Positions 15,929 through 24,637 of a stretch of DNA of 64,000 nucleotides are shown here, piece by piece. Position numbers and translations under genes: made by a program. The notes below the pieces were generated by a model, which ran no database searches, was not told where the DNA came from, and saw only the letters and a list, made by a program, of their open reading frames with translations. The stretch covers positions 248,001 through 312,000 of the forward strand of contig VENG01000007.1 of assembly GCA_009711705.1 (NCBI GenBank), in the 5' to 3' direction. Positions within the stretch are counted from its first letter, which is position 1; each line of letters begins with the position of its first letter. The stretch is from Bacillota bacterium. GTDB lineage: Bacteria > Bacillota > Desulfotomaculia > Desulfotomaculales > VENG01.

Positions 15929-16410
15929 GACAGGATTACAGGATAAAAGACGATTAAAGATTAAGGCCTTGGGTATTCCTTGGGGGTCTTTTTTATCTTT
16001 TGACGGGATTAACGGGGTCGAACGGGATTTTGTTGTGTGCATATGCGTGCTTAGCGTATTTAAGCTAATCCACTCTGTGTCCGGTAATTATCCTTGGACA
16101 GCTGAAAGCAGAAAGTTGAAAAGGGTAAAATTAGCACCAACTCATTCCAATTTATTCAACTGTTTTCCTAACCAACTAACCAACTACCCCCTACCCCCTA
16201 ACCAACTAACCCCTTATCTGCCCAAAAGTAAAGCTATTCACCCAAGCCTTCGTAATTCACCCATCCCGCAAATCCCGTCAATCCCGTCGAAAAAAAGGTC
16301 TTAATCTTTAAATCTTTAAGCCGTAGCCACGAACAACTCCCCTTAATCAGCAAAGGCATTAACCCAAAGCCCACCTAACTTATCTATCCTGCTAATCCTG
16401 TAATCCTGTC
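15929..16410 (-). repeat. Nested palindromic element C, complete
   Basis: Outer ends at 15929 (GACAGGATTACAGGAT) and 16410 (complement). The inner element 16002-16288 is bounded by GACGGGATTAACGGGGT and ATCCCGTCAATCCCGTC. The inner core contains a CCAACTAA/CCCCCTA microrepeat that differs in copy number from element A. About 400 bases align with 13731-14129 at high identity. This is the reference uninterrupted copy in this orientation. Confidence 0.8.
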
Positions 16411-16458
16411 CAAAAAAGATCTTTATCTTTAAATTCTCTAATTCCATGCCACAAAAAA

Positions 16459-16480
16459 GCTCACCGTACGGTGAGCCTTT
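16459..16480. terminator. Bidirectional terminator
   Basis: Perfect palindrome GCTCACCGTACGGTGAGC (16459-16476). The minus strand continues with a T run (TTTTTTG) and the plus strand with CCTTTTAC. It serves the minus-strand pair ending at 16480. Confidence 0.8.
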
Positions 16481-16602
16481 TACTTATCCTTCTTTTTAAT
16501 CTTAAAATGAGGCTTTCTTTTAGTCTCAAACCAATACCCGTAAGCAAAACCGGCAACAGCTATAAAAATTAAAAAAACAACCCAAAAAAGACTTACACTC
16601 AA
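16480..16602 (-). CDS. Small single-pass membrane protein, 40 residues
   Basis: TTG start at 16602 preceded by AAGGGGTGGT at good spacing; the frame ends in TAA at 16480, immediately at the terminator. It has one hydrophobic segment (FWVVFLIFIAVAGFAYGYW) followed by a basic tail (TKRKPHFKIKKKDK). The layout of ribosome site, membrane segment, positive-inside tail and terminator supports a real small protein. It follows the 85-residue gene by 31 bases. Function unknown. Confidence 0.6.
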   Translation of the reverse strand: MSVSLFWVVFLIFIAVAGFAYGYWFETKRKPHFKIKKKDK

Positions 16603-16633
16603 ATTAAAAACCACCCCTTAAAATCACTCGAAA

Positions 16634-16891
16634 TCAATGACTGGGCCCCTTTGTGTTTTCCTCCCCGCTTTTCCCTGCCAACATTTCATCTACCAGGCGT
16701 AACGTAGCAACGGTATGAGTGACCAGCACCTCATAAAGCAAAAAAGGTAATACTTCCTGCATATTGGGCTTTACTTCCCCGGCTGCAACTTTTTGCTGTA
16801 AAATGTCCCCGGCCCTGTTCAGAGCCTTATTGACCAAATCGGTAATCTCATCTTGGTGATCCTGGACAAACCGGTCAACATCAGTGCTCAT
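16634..16891 (-). CDS. Hypothetical 85-residue helical protein
   Basis: Start MSTDVDRFVQDHQDEITDLVNKAL, with a mainly alpha-helical acidic composition and no signal peptide. A ribosome site AAAGGAGG precedes ATG 16891. It is expressed with the small membrane protein downstream. I do not recognise a family. Its position next to germination genes is suggestive but not evidence of function. Confidence 0.65.
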   Translation of the reverse strand: MSTDVDRFVQDHQDEITDLVNKALNRAGDILQQKVAAGEVKPNMQEVLPFLLYEVLVTHTVATLRLVDEMLAGKSGEENTKGPSH

Positions 16892-17008
16892 AAGTAATCC
16901 TCCTTTCGCGCAAATAATAATCCTTTTCTTTATATTTTTTACATACTAACTCTTATTTAATGAAAAACTATGTAAACAATATAACATAGGTAAGGGGGTT
17001 TATGGTAA

Positions 17009-17761
17009 TTGAAAACGCGCTTTAAGCACTACTTTTTGCACATAACGTTAGTATTCTTGTTGAGCTTGGGGGTTTTTGCCTCTTTCCTATTCGGGCAGCA
17101 TGCAATGGCCCAAAATAAGACACTTTATTGGGGCAGTACCGGCAATGATGTAAACAAGGCACAGTACAAGCTGAGTCAATGGGGATTCTACAAAGGTGCG
17201 GTAGATGGAGTTTACGGAGCAAAAACCAGTCAGGCTGTCAAAAGTTTTCAAGCACGAAACGGTTTAAGTACTGACGGTGTTGTCGGTGATAATACCTGGG
17301 AACGCCTTGGCTATGCCGTTAGAGACACCGCCTGGGGATCTCAAAATGAGCAGAAAAAGAAGGCCAATGTTGGCCAATGGTCTTCCACCGGTAATGCTCA
17401 GACCAGGGACAAAAACGGAACTTACCTGCTGGCCAAAGTTATCGCCGGAGAAGCAAGGGGTGAGCCGTATCTGGGTAAAGTGGCTGTAGGAGCCGTTATG
17501 CTGAATAGAGTTCAAAGTTCTGCATTTCCTAATACCTTAGCCGGTGTTGTATACCAGCCACTGGCTTTTGAATCCGTATCAAACGGTCAGTATGGCCGCC
17601 CGGTAGATCAGGAATCTTTGAAGGCGGCCAGGCAGGTAATGAGCGGGTGGGATCCCACCAACGGTGCACTTTATTTTTGGAACCCGGCCAAAAGGGTCAG
17701 TCCCTGGATTTGGAGCAGAAACATTACCATGCGTATAGGCAGACACGTTTATGGCATTTAA
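17009..17761 (+). CDS. sleB: Spore cortex-lytic enzyme
   Basis: 250 residues. N-terminal signal/anchor segment (residues about 8-32), peptidoglycan-binding domain (about 40-95: GSTGNDVNKAQYKLSQWG...DGVVGDNTW), and C-terminal hydrolase_2 domain (about 135-250) with catalytic Glu in IAGEARGEP (about residue 148). SleB is a lytic transglycosylase that degrades spore cortex during germination. TTG start with TAAGGGGG upstream. ypeB follows directly, as in Bacillus, so the organism forms spores. Confidence 0.93.
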   Translation: MKTRFKHYFLHITLVFLLSLGVFASFLFGQHAMAQNKTLYWGSTGNDVNKAQYKLSQWGFYKGAVDGVYGAKTSQAVKSFQARNGLSTDGVVGDNTWERLGYAVRDTAWGSQNEQKKKANVGQWSSTGNAQTRDKNGTYLLAKVIAGEARGEPYLGKVAVGAVMLNRVQSSAFPNTLAGVVYQPLAFESVSNGQYGRPVDQESLKAARQVMSGWDPTNGALYFWNPAKRVSPWIWSRNITMRIGRHVYGI

Positions 17762-17774
17762 AGGAGGGATAGTA

Positions 17775-19142
17775 GTGCGAAAGTGGATGGCTGCTCTCTT
17801 GGTAGGCGTACTGGCCGTTGCCGGAGTGGGTTACTGGGGATATAGCCAGTATACAGGTAAGCAGAGAATGGAAGTTGCACTGGCCAATAACTACAACCGC
17901 GCATTTTATAATACTCTTGATCATGTGCAAAACCTGGAAGTATTGCTGGCCAAAAGTTTGGTTGCCGCGGACAGGAAGCAGGATGACAAGCTTTTTACGG
18001 AAATATGGCAGCAGACAACTGCTGCGCTGGACAATATTACGCAACTACCGGTATCTGACGTGGTTATTGGAAGAACCGCAAAGTTCTTAGCCCAAATGGG
18101 TGATTTTACGAGAAATCTGGCTGATAATACGGTAGAAGGTAAAACCCTAACTGATAAGCAGTACGCCAGTTTACAAGAGTTATATCAGCAGGCCGGAGAC
18201 CTCAACAGTGAATTGCAAAAAGTGGAAACAAAAGTCACTGACGGCACAATTAATTTCCGAGAAATGGCAGGGAGAACCCGGGCTGAGTTAGGCCAAGAAG
18301 GAAAACAGCTGGCCAGTGCAAACTTCCAAACCATAGATGAAAAAATGCACAGTTACCCCACATTAATTTATGACGGACCCTTTTCCGACCATTTGCAAAG
18401 CAGGGATCCCAAGGCCCTTGGTGATGAAACTGTTGATGAAAATGAAAGTAAAAAAAGGGCGTTGAAATTTATTGACGGCGGGCAAGAAAAGAATTATATA
18501 GCCCAGGTTACGGGACAAGTAGAAGGCAACATCCCTGCCTACCGGGTGGAACTTACCCCACGTGAAAATGGTGAAGCTGCAGGCCAGCCGGCTATAATGG
18601 ATATCTCCAGAAAGGGTGGAAAAGTTATCTGGAGTATTGTTCCCCGGGAGGTGGGAGAAGAGAAATATGATGCGGGACAAGCAAAGGAAAAAGCAAAGCA
18701 GTTTCTGGAGCAGCGGGGATACAAGGACATGGTGGCAAGCTATTACCAAAAAAATGATGGTGTAGTCACTTACAACTTTGTCACCGAAAAGGATGATGTT
18801 ATTGTATATATGGACATGGTGAAGGTATCCGTGGCCCTTGATAATGGCCAGGTAGTAGGAACCGATGCCAGAGGTTATTTAATGGGACACCGTAAACGTG
18901 ACATTCCTGAGCCCAAGTTGTCGGAACAAGAAGCCAGGGAACTTGTCGGACAAGGGATTGAAGTTAAGAAAAAGGGCCGGCTAGCCTTAATTCCCATGGA
19001 AACGTATGAAGAAAAACTAACGTGGGAGTTTGAAGGTAACATGCAGGGTAATATCTTCCTCGTTTATATTAATGCACTTACCGGTGATGAAGAAAGAATT
19101 CTGCAGCTTTTTAATACTGATAACGGGCAGTTAACCATGTAA
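17775..19142 (+). CDS. ypeB: Germination protein YpeB
   Basis: About 455 residues with an N-terminal membrane segment (WMAALLVGVLAVAGVGYWGY), a long helical region and C-terminal PepSY-like repeats (about residues 260-455). YpeB and SleB depend on each other for stability in the dormant spore. GTG 17775 is the chosen start: AAAGGAGG lies seven bases upstream, whereas the in-frame ATG at 17751 lies inside the end of sleB without a ribosome site. Confidence 0.93.
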   Translation: MRKWMAALLVGVLAVAGVGYWGYSQYTGKQRMEVALANNYNRAFYNTLDHVQNLEVLLAKSLVAADRKQDDKLFTEIWQQTTAALDNITQLPVSDVVIGRTAKFLAQMGDFTRNLADNTVEGKTLTDKQYASLQELYQQAGDLNSELQKVETKVTDGTINFREMAGRTRAELGQEGKQLASANFQTIDEKMHSYPTLIYDGPFSDHLQSRDPKALGDETVDENESKKRALKFIDGGQEKNYIAQVTGQVEGNIPAYRVELTPRENGEAAGQPAIMDISRKGGKVIWSIVPREVGEEKYDAGQAKEKAKQFLEQRGYKDMVASYYQKNDGVVTYNFVTEKDDVIVYMDMVKVSVALDNGQVVGTDARGYLMGHRKRDIPEPKLSEQEARELVGQGIEVKKKGRLALIPMETYEEKLTWEFEGNMQGNIFLVYINALTGDEERILQLFNTDNGQLTM

Positions 19143-19178
19143 ACTTATCTTGTTCACAGATAAATGGAAATGCGGTAA

Positions 19179-19228
19179 AAAAAGGATTTCGGGTAGCCAT
19201 TGTCAAAGGCTTACCCGAAATCCTTTTT
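19179..19228. terminator. Terminator between ypeB and the symporter gene
   Basis: 17-base stem AAAAAGGATTTCGGGTA (19179-19195) / TACCCGAAATCCTTTTT (19212-19228). A-rich 5' side and T-rich 3' side make it usable in both directions. Confidence 0.85.
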
Positions 19229-19244
19229 GAGAAGGTGTTATTTT

Positions 19245-20663
19245 TTGTTAACATCAAGTCACTACATAAGTATTATCATGACTTTAATAGTGGTAAGCGG
19301 TGCCGGTATTTACACGGCAAAATTTGTGCGCACGGCCTCTGATTTTACTGTGGGCGGGAAAAAAATGGGCTCCATATTAATTAGTGGCTCACTGGTGGGA
19401 AGCTTTGTTGGCGGGACCAGCACTATAGGGACATCTGAGATGGCCTTTAAATACGGATTTTGCGGCATGTGGTTTACCCTTGGTGCAGGGTTAAGCTGTA
19501 TATTGATGGCGATACTTCTGACCAGGCCGCTCAGGGAAAAAAATGTAGAAACAGTTTCCCAGTACCTGGCTACTGTTTATGGGAAAAATGTAGCGCCCTG
19601 GGTAGCAGTTTATACTTCGGTGGGGATGTTTATTCAAATTGGGGCCCAGGTGTTAGCCGCCATACCCCTGTTGGTTATAATTTTCGGACTGGATGCCACC
19701 GGTGCAGCTGCTCTGGCCTCGGCTTTAATTGTGCTGTACGTTATCGCAGGCGGCTTTTGGGCTGCCAGCCTGGTGGGGCTAATCAAGCTTGTTTTAATTT
19801 ATGTAAGCATGGTGGTAGCCGGGATTATGGGGCTTTCTTTTTTGGGGGGGGGTACCGGCATGTCAGCCGCTTTACCCGCCGAGCCATATTTGAGCTTCTT
19901 CCCCAGGGGGGTAGGAACAGAGCTAGCCAGTATTTTTTCCGTGGTCGTTGGTTTTGCCTCAACCCAAACCTATCTACAGCCGCTTTTTGCTGCTTCAGAC
20001 ATTAAATCGGCCCGCCGCGGAGCAATTCTTTCGGGCCTTTTGATACCGGTAATCGGAGTTGCAGCGGTCATGGTAGGGATGTTTATGCGTGCCCGGCATC
20101 CTGATATGTCTCCTGCGTCCGCACTGCCCCGTTTTATCTTTGATTATATGCCTCCATGGCTGGGCGGCATTACCGTGGCTACCCTTTTTATATCACTGGT
20201 ATTAACCGGTGCCGCGCTTAGTTTGGGCATCAGTACGGTCTTGAACCGGGATATTTACTCTCGCTTCCGCCCCTTGGCCAAGGAAAAAGAGATGTTGTTG
20301 GTTTCCCGGGGGCTGGTTCTTTTAGTTGGTCTGGGAGTTTTTGTTCTTGTAACTGCCAATATGCATTCTCTAATTCTCAAATGGGCTTTCTTATCTATGG
20401 CGCTGCGAGGCGTAACGGTTTTTATTCCCCTGGCCGGGGCCATCTTTTTAGCCGGCCGTGTAAATGCCGTATGGGGACGCGTAGCCGTTGCTGTTGCACC
20501 TATGCTGACTATTATATGGGCATTTGCTTTTCCCGCTTCTATTGACCCCCTTTATGTGGGCCTCGTTATTAGTGCCCTCATATTAGGTATAGGTTTTCTT
20601 TATAAACGGGATAAGGAGTGCACGCAGCGAACTTACGGCGACGGTAACGGCATCGGACAATAA
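19245..20663 (+). CDS. Sodium:solute symporter (SSS family)
   Basis: About 472 residues with at least twelve hydrophobic segments. Motifs such as SDFTVGGKKMGS, GGTSTIGTSEMAFKYG and GGFWAASLVGLIKL are typical of the SSS family. The substrate cannot be told from sequence; amino acids or carboxylates are common. An in-frame TTG at 19200 would start inside the terminator stem, so TTG 19245, seven bases after AGAAGGTG, is chosen. It stands alone between a terminator and the T-box promoter. Confidence 0.85.
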   Translation: MLTSSHYISIIMTLIVVSGAGIYTAKFVRTASDFTVGGKKMGSILISGSLVGSFVGGTSTIGTSEMAFKYGFCGMWFTLGAGLSCILMAILLTRPLREKNVETVSQYLATVYGKNVAPWVAVYTSVGMFIQIGAQVLAAIPLLVIIFGLDATGAAALASALIVLYVIAGGFWAASLVGLIKLVLIYVSMVVAGIMGLSFLGGGTGMSAALPAEPYLSFFPRGVGTELASIFSVVVGFASTQTYLQPLFAASDIKSARRGAILSGLLIPVIGVAAVMVGMFMRARHPDMSPASALPRFIFDYMPPWLGGITVATLFISLVLTGAALSLGISTVLNRDIYSRFRPLAKEKEMLLVSRGLVLLVGLGVFVLVTANMHSLILKWAFLSMALRGVTVFIPLAGAIFLAGRVNAVWGRVAVAVAPMLTIIWAFAFPASIDPLYVGLVISALILGIGFLYKRDKECTQRTYGDGNGIGQ

Positions 20664-20666
20664 TCG

Positions 20667-20695
20667 TTGACACCCCCTGAGCCCCGTGCTATAAT
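20667..20695 (+). promoter_or_regulatory. Consensus sigma-A promoter of the T-box operon
   Basis: TTGACA (20667-20672), 17-base spacer, TATAAT (20690-20695) with an extended TGC before the -10. Both hexamers match consensus exactly, so this should be a strong promoter read through the T-box leader. Confidence 0.85.
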
Positions 20696-20699
20696 AACT

Positions 20700-20993
20700 C
20701 TAACTTTTTTGAAAAGTAAGGCAATGATAGGGAAGAAGAGTGCTGTCAATCATTCTAGCGAGCCGGGGGCGGTGAGAGCCCGGTTGAAGAAGGCACTTGG
20801 GCCGCCTTTGAGCTGCGGGCTGAAACTTTAAAGTAAGTGTTCTAAAAGGAGCACTTTTTTAAGGGAGTATGCCAGTGCCGGTTAGCCCTCGTTACCGGGC
20901 TTTAAGGGGACTGTAAATAATTTATTGTTGCAGTCAACTTGGGTGGTACCGCGAGTATATCTCTCGTCCCTTGTTTAGGGGCGGGAGTTTTTT
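20700..20993 (+). ncRNA. T-box leader controlling lrp and aminotransferase
   Basis: Stem I features: AGCGAGCCGGGGG with GGTGAGAGCCCGG apical part, base stem AAGGC / GCCTT, then GAGCTGCGGGCTGAAAC. The antiterminator motif GGGTGGTACCGCG is at 20941-20953. The terminator is CTCTCGTCCC (20961) / GGGGCGGGAG (20978) plus a T run. Between upper and lower stem the specifier strand reads TGGGCC, so the specifier could be TGG (Trp) or GCC (Ala); I cannot decide. Uncharged tRNA binding would allow readthrough into lrp and the aminotransferase. Confidence 0.9.
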
Positions 20994-21026
20994 ATTTTTT
21001 TAGGTATAAGTGAAAGGAGTGAAAGT

Positions 21027-21515
21027 GTGATCAAAAAAGAAGAGATTCTCGAACTGCTGGAATCTAATGCAAAATTGACCGTGGAAGAGATTGCCATCAT
21101 GCTCAACGCGGACACCGAGACAGTACGGGAAGAAATAAGGAATATGGAAGGCAATAAAACAATTTTGAAATATATGACCCTTATCAACTGGGAAAAAGCG
21201 GGAGAAGAAAAGGTGGACGCCATGATTGAGGTGCGGATAACGCCACAGCGTGATACCGGTTACGATACCGTGGCGGAACGCATTTACCGCTTTCCCGAAG
21301 TCAGAAGCGTCCGTTTAATGAGTGGCACTTACGACCTGGCGGTCTTTGTGGAAGGGAAAACTATGAAGCAAGTAGCGAATTTCGTATCTACAAAATTGGC
21401 CACCATTGAAGGGGTGGTAAGCACCACCAGTCATTTTGTGCTAAAGACCTATAAGCAAGACGGTGTAATAATTGATGATGAAGAAGAAGACAGAAGGTTG
21501 GTGATTTCCCCGTGA
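21027..21515 (+). CDS. Lrp/AsnC-family transcriptional regulator
   Basis: 162 residues. N-terminal winged helix-turn-helix (ILELLESNAKLTVEEIAIMLNADTETV) and C-terminal RAM/AsnC ligand-binding domain (VDAMIEVRI...VRSVRLMSGTYDLAVFVEG). Such regulators respond to amino acids. It is the first gene after the T-box and overlaps the aminotransferase start by four bases, so it probably senses the substrate or product of that enzyme. Confidence 0.9.
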   Translation: MIKKEEILELLESNAKLTVEEIAIMLNADTETVREEIRNMEGNKTILKYMTLINWEKAGEEKVDAMIEVRITPQRDTGYDTVAERIYRFPEVRSVRLMSGTYDLAVFVEGKTMKQVANFVSTKLATIEGVVSTTSHFVLKTYKQDGVIIDDEEEDRRLVISP

Positions 21516-22756
21516 ATAATTCCTGGAATGATAAATTAAGTCCTGTAGTTAAGGCCATACCGCCATCAGGCATTAGAAAATTCTTTGATCTGGTTACCGA
21601 GACCAAGGGAGTAATCTCGTTGGGGGTAGGGGAACCCGATTTTGTTACCCCTTGGCACATCCGTGAGGCCAGCATCTATGCTCTGGAAAAGGGATACACC
21701 ATGTATACCTCAAATTCCGGGTTGCTGGAATTGAGAGAAGAAATTAGCAAGGATCTCTCCGGTAGTTACGGTGTTAATTATGACCCCCGTTCAGAGATTC
21801 TGGTTACAGTGGGAGTTAGCGAGGCGCTGGATTTGGCTATGCGTGCTATTGTGTGCTCGGGAGATGAAGTTTTAATACCCGAACCTTCATTTGTGTCCTA
21901 TGCACCTATTGTCTCGCTGGCCGGGGGTACTCCTGTGCCACTGCCCACAACAATGGAAAATGAATTTCGTCTTACCCCGGAACAAGTGGAAAAGGCTATC
22001 ACCCCTAAGACAAAGGCATTGCTTTTGTCTTATCCCAGCAATCCTACGGGAGCTGTAATGGATAGGAAAGGGCTGCTGGCCCTGGCTGAAATTGCTAAAA
22101 GCCATGATTTGATAGTTGTATCCGATGAAATATATGATAAATTAACTTATGTGGGTGAACATACCTGCATGTCCTCGTTGCCGGGCATGAGAGACAGAAC
22201 TGTTTTACTGAATGGCTTTAGCAAAGCCTATGCCATGACCGGTTGGCGAGTTGCCTATGCTGCAAGTAATCCTGATTTTATCGGTGCTATGACTAAAATT
22301 CACCAGTATTCCATCATGTGTGCTCCTATCACTGCCCAAATGGCTGCCATAGAAGCACTGAAAAGCGGACGTCCGGCCATGAAACGAATGGTCCAAGAAT
22401 TTAGCCGCCGCCGACATCTGGTGATGCAGAGTTTTAAAGAAATGGGGCTGCCTTGTTTTGAGCCCAAAGGGGCCTTCTATGCATTTCCGAAAACCTCGGT
22501 GACGGGGCTTTCCTCAGAAGAATTTGCCGAGCAGTTGCTCCAGGAAGAAAAGGTGGCCGTGGTACCCGGCAGTGCCTTCGGTAACGCCGGGGAAGGATTT
22601 ATCCGTGTGTCGTATGCTTATTCGTCAGATGATTTGAGTGAGGCTTTCCGGCGCATGACCAGGTTTGTCCGCCGCCGGGGCGTGTTTCCAAGAAAAGTAA
22701 TTGGACCTAGCGGAATAGATTTTGTGCAGAAGGAAGGAATTTGTCAAAATCTATAG
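21512..22756 (+). CDS. PLP-dependent class I/II aminotransferase
   Basis: 414 residues, fold type I. PLP-binding lysine in GFSKAYAMTGWR (about residue 238), with SYPSNPTGAV and VSDEIYDKL upstream as expected and RVSYAYS near the end. GTG start overlapping the Lrp stop. Substrate unassigned: aspartate, alanine or aromatic amino acids are all possible. The C-terminal extension after residue 390 is longer than needed for the domain. With paaK and iorAB nearby, a 2-oxoacid-forming role is plausible. Confidence 0.88.
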   Translation: MNNSWNDKLSPVVKAIPPSGIRKFFDLVTETKGVISLGVGEPDFVTPWHIREASIYALEKGYTMYTSNSGLLELREEISKDLSGSYGVNYDPRSEILVTVGVSEALDLAMRAIVCSGDEVLIPEPSFVSYAPIVSLAGGTPVPLPTTMENEFRLTPEQVEKAITPKTKALLLSYPSNPTGAVMDRKGLLALAEIAKSHDLIVVSDEIYDKLTYVGEHTCMSSLPGMRDRTVLLNGFSKAYAMTGWRVAYAASNPDFIGAMTKIHQYSIMCAPITAQMAAIEALKSGRPAMKRMVQEFSRRRHLVMQSFKEMGLPCFEPKGAFYAFPKTSVTGLSSEEFAEQLLQEEKVAVVPGSAFGNAGEGFIRVSYAYSSDDLSEAFRRMTRFVRRRGVFPRKVIGPSGIDFVQKEGICQNL

Positions 22757-23310
22757 AATGACAGAAAAGAAGAACAAAAAGCATTTTTTTAGACGGGATT
22801 AACGAGATCACCGGGATAGAGATGAAAACAAAGGAAAAAAACATTAGACAGGATTACAGGATTAGCAGGATACTGAACTAACTTTTTGCATATGGTCCAA
22901 AGTTATATTGGTGCTGATGAAGCTATGATATTAACTATAGGAAACAACCATTATACACATCAAGGTAAAGAACTACCAGTAATACTATGAAATACCGACA
23001 CAAACAAAATCCTGTCAAAAAAACGACCCAAAAGAATCGACCCTAATAATTTTCTTAGAAATCCCATTATTATTTGCACATGAACCAGTTAAATAAAAAA
23101 GGGGTGTACCCTGCCCGCCTGTCATTTAGCAGCGGCAGCTTATTGGTTGAAATACCTTTAGTGAGCCGCTGCTGTTTGATCAATGATGATGTCGGGTTTC
23201 CGCCATTGTTTTTTTGATCTGTTGAATGTTTGTACAAAGAGAGTTACCCCAGGCTCTGAGAAAGCATGGGGTAATAATTATGTGCTTTAGAACAAGGAAG
23301 TGGAGAGCTT
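22757..23310. repeat. Repeat-bearing gap before paaK
   Basis: Contains GACGGGATTAACGAGAT (22792) followed by a GACAGGATTACAGGATT...AATCCTGTC unit (22847-23016) whose interior (CATATGGTCCAAAGTTATATTGG, GATGAAGCTATGATATTAAC) recurs at 24810-24905. Nearer to paaK are two hairpins: AGCAGCGGC (23128-23136) / GCCGCTGCT (23165-23173), and TTACCCCA (23244-23251) / TGGGGTAA (23267-23274). The second hairpin may be part of the paaK leader. No gene seen. Confidence 0.6.
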
Positions 23311-24612
23311 ATGATTTGGGATATACAACATGAATGCATGGATAGGGAGCAGCTCCAATCACTACAGCTGTTGCGCTTGAAGGAAACAGTGCATCGGGTA
23401 TATGAGCATGTTCCTTATTATCGCCGGCTTTTTGATGAACATGGTATCAGGCCTGCAGATGTACAGGGTCTGGAAGATGTTGCCAAACTGCCTTTTACCA
23501 CTAAAACCGCCCTGCGGGATAATTACCCTTACGGGCTTTTTGCCATGCCCATGAATAAAATTGTGCGGCTGCATGCCTCGTCAGGCACTACCGGCAAGCC
23601 CACTGTGGTAGGTTACAGTCAAAGGGATCTTGATACATGGTCTGATCTGGTGGCCCGAGTGGCTTGCCAGGCCGGGGTAACCGCAGACGATGTGGTACAG
23701 ATAACCTTTGGTTACGGCCTTTTTACGGGAGCTTTCGGTCTTCATTACGGGCTGGAGAAAGTGGGCGCCACCATTGTCCCGGCCTCCGTGGGTAATACCG
23801 AGCGGCAGATCATGCTTATGCAGGACTTTAACACCACTGCCCTGGTGGGAACACCTTCTTATTGCCTGCACCTTGCTGAAGCAGCAGTGGGAATGGGGAT
23901 AGACCCTGCCTCTCTGAACATTAGAGTAGGTTTATACGGTTCTGAGGCCTGGACCGAGAGTATGCGTAATGAGCTGGAAAAAGCATGGGGGGCCAAGGCA
24001 ACGGATAACTTTGGCCTGAGTGAAATAATGGGGCCCGGTGTAGCCGGGGAATGTACAATTGAATCCGGTCTGCACATCAATGAGGATCATTTTTTGGTGG
24101 AGGTAATCGACCCCGAGACCGGGAAGCCGCTTGATTACGGTGAAGAGGGAGAACTGGTAATAACAACGCTGACCAAGGAAGCACTGCCTATAATACGGTA
24201 TCGTACCAGGGATATCACGGTATTAAACCCCCAAAAGTGTGCCTGCGGCCGTACCACGGTAAGGATGCGTAAAGTTATGGGACGTACGGATGATATGCTT
24301 ATTATTTCCGGGGTCAATGTATTCCCTTCACAAATAGAGACAGTTCTGATGGATATAGACGGTACTACACCGCACTATAAAATAATAGTGGATAAAAAGG
24401 GTTATCTGGATTACCTGGAGGTTCAGGTGGAGTTAACCGACGAAATGTTTACCGGGGCCTTCCGCGATCTGGAGGCACTGGAAAGGCGCATCAAGGAGCG
24501 TATGCGCAGCGTGCTGCAAATAAACGCGAAAGTACGCCTCCTAGAACCTCGCTCCTTAGAGCGCAGCACGGGAAAAGTAAAGAGAGTGTTTGACTATAGA
24601 CAAGAAAAATAA
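23311..24612 (+). CDS. paaK: Phenylacetate-CoA ligase
   Basis: 433 residues of the PaaK branch of adenylate-forming enzymes. It activates phenylacetate or other arylacetates with ATP and CoA. AMP-binding motif SSGTTGKPTVVGYS near residue 92, then YGSEAWTE, FGLSEIMGPGV and the hinge YRTRDITVL; the C-terminal AMP-binding domain (GRTDDMLIISGVNVFPSQIE) is complete. Close to iorAB, where its product-side chemistry (arylacetyl-CoA) meets indolepyruvate oxidoreductase; a linked role in aromatic amino acid breakdown is likely. Confidence 0.93.
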   Translation: MIWDIQHECMDREQLQSLQLLRLKETVHRVYEHVPYYRRLFDEHGIRPADVQGLEDVAKLPFTTKTALRDNYPYGLFAMPMNKIVRLHASSGTTGKPTVVGYSQRDLDTWSDLVARVACQAGVTADDVVQITFGYGLFTGAFGLHYGLEKVGATIVPASVGNTERQIMLMQDFNTTALVGTPSYCLHLAEAAVGMGIDPASLNIRVGLYGSEAWTESMRNELEKAWGAKATDNFGLSEIMGPGVAGECTIESGLHINEDHFLVEVIDPETGKPLDYGEEGELVITTLTKEALPIIRYRTRDITVLNPQKCACGRTTVRMRKVMGRTDDMLIISGVNVFPSQIETVLMDIDGTTPHYKIIVDKKGYLDYLEVQVELTDEMFTGAFRDLEALERRIKERMRSVLQINAKVRLLEPRSLERSTGKVKRVFDYRQEK

Positions 24613-24637
24613 AAAGCGTTAAAAGAAAAAAACATTA

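Noticed and set aside
15969..16304. Open frame of 111 codons
   Set aside because: It lies wholly inside repeat element C, its translation has no family pattern, and the aligned copy in element A is not kept open.
13210..16410. Integron cassette array with attC sites
   Set aside because: No tyrosine integrase, no attI, and the ends lack the usual RYYYAAC / GTTRRRY core sites. The similarity is only in layout.
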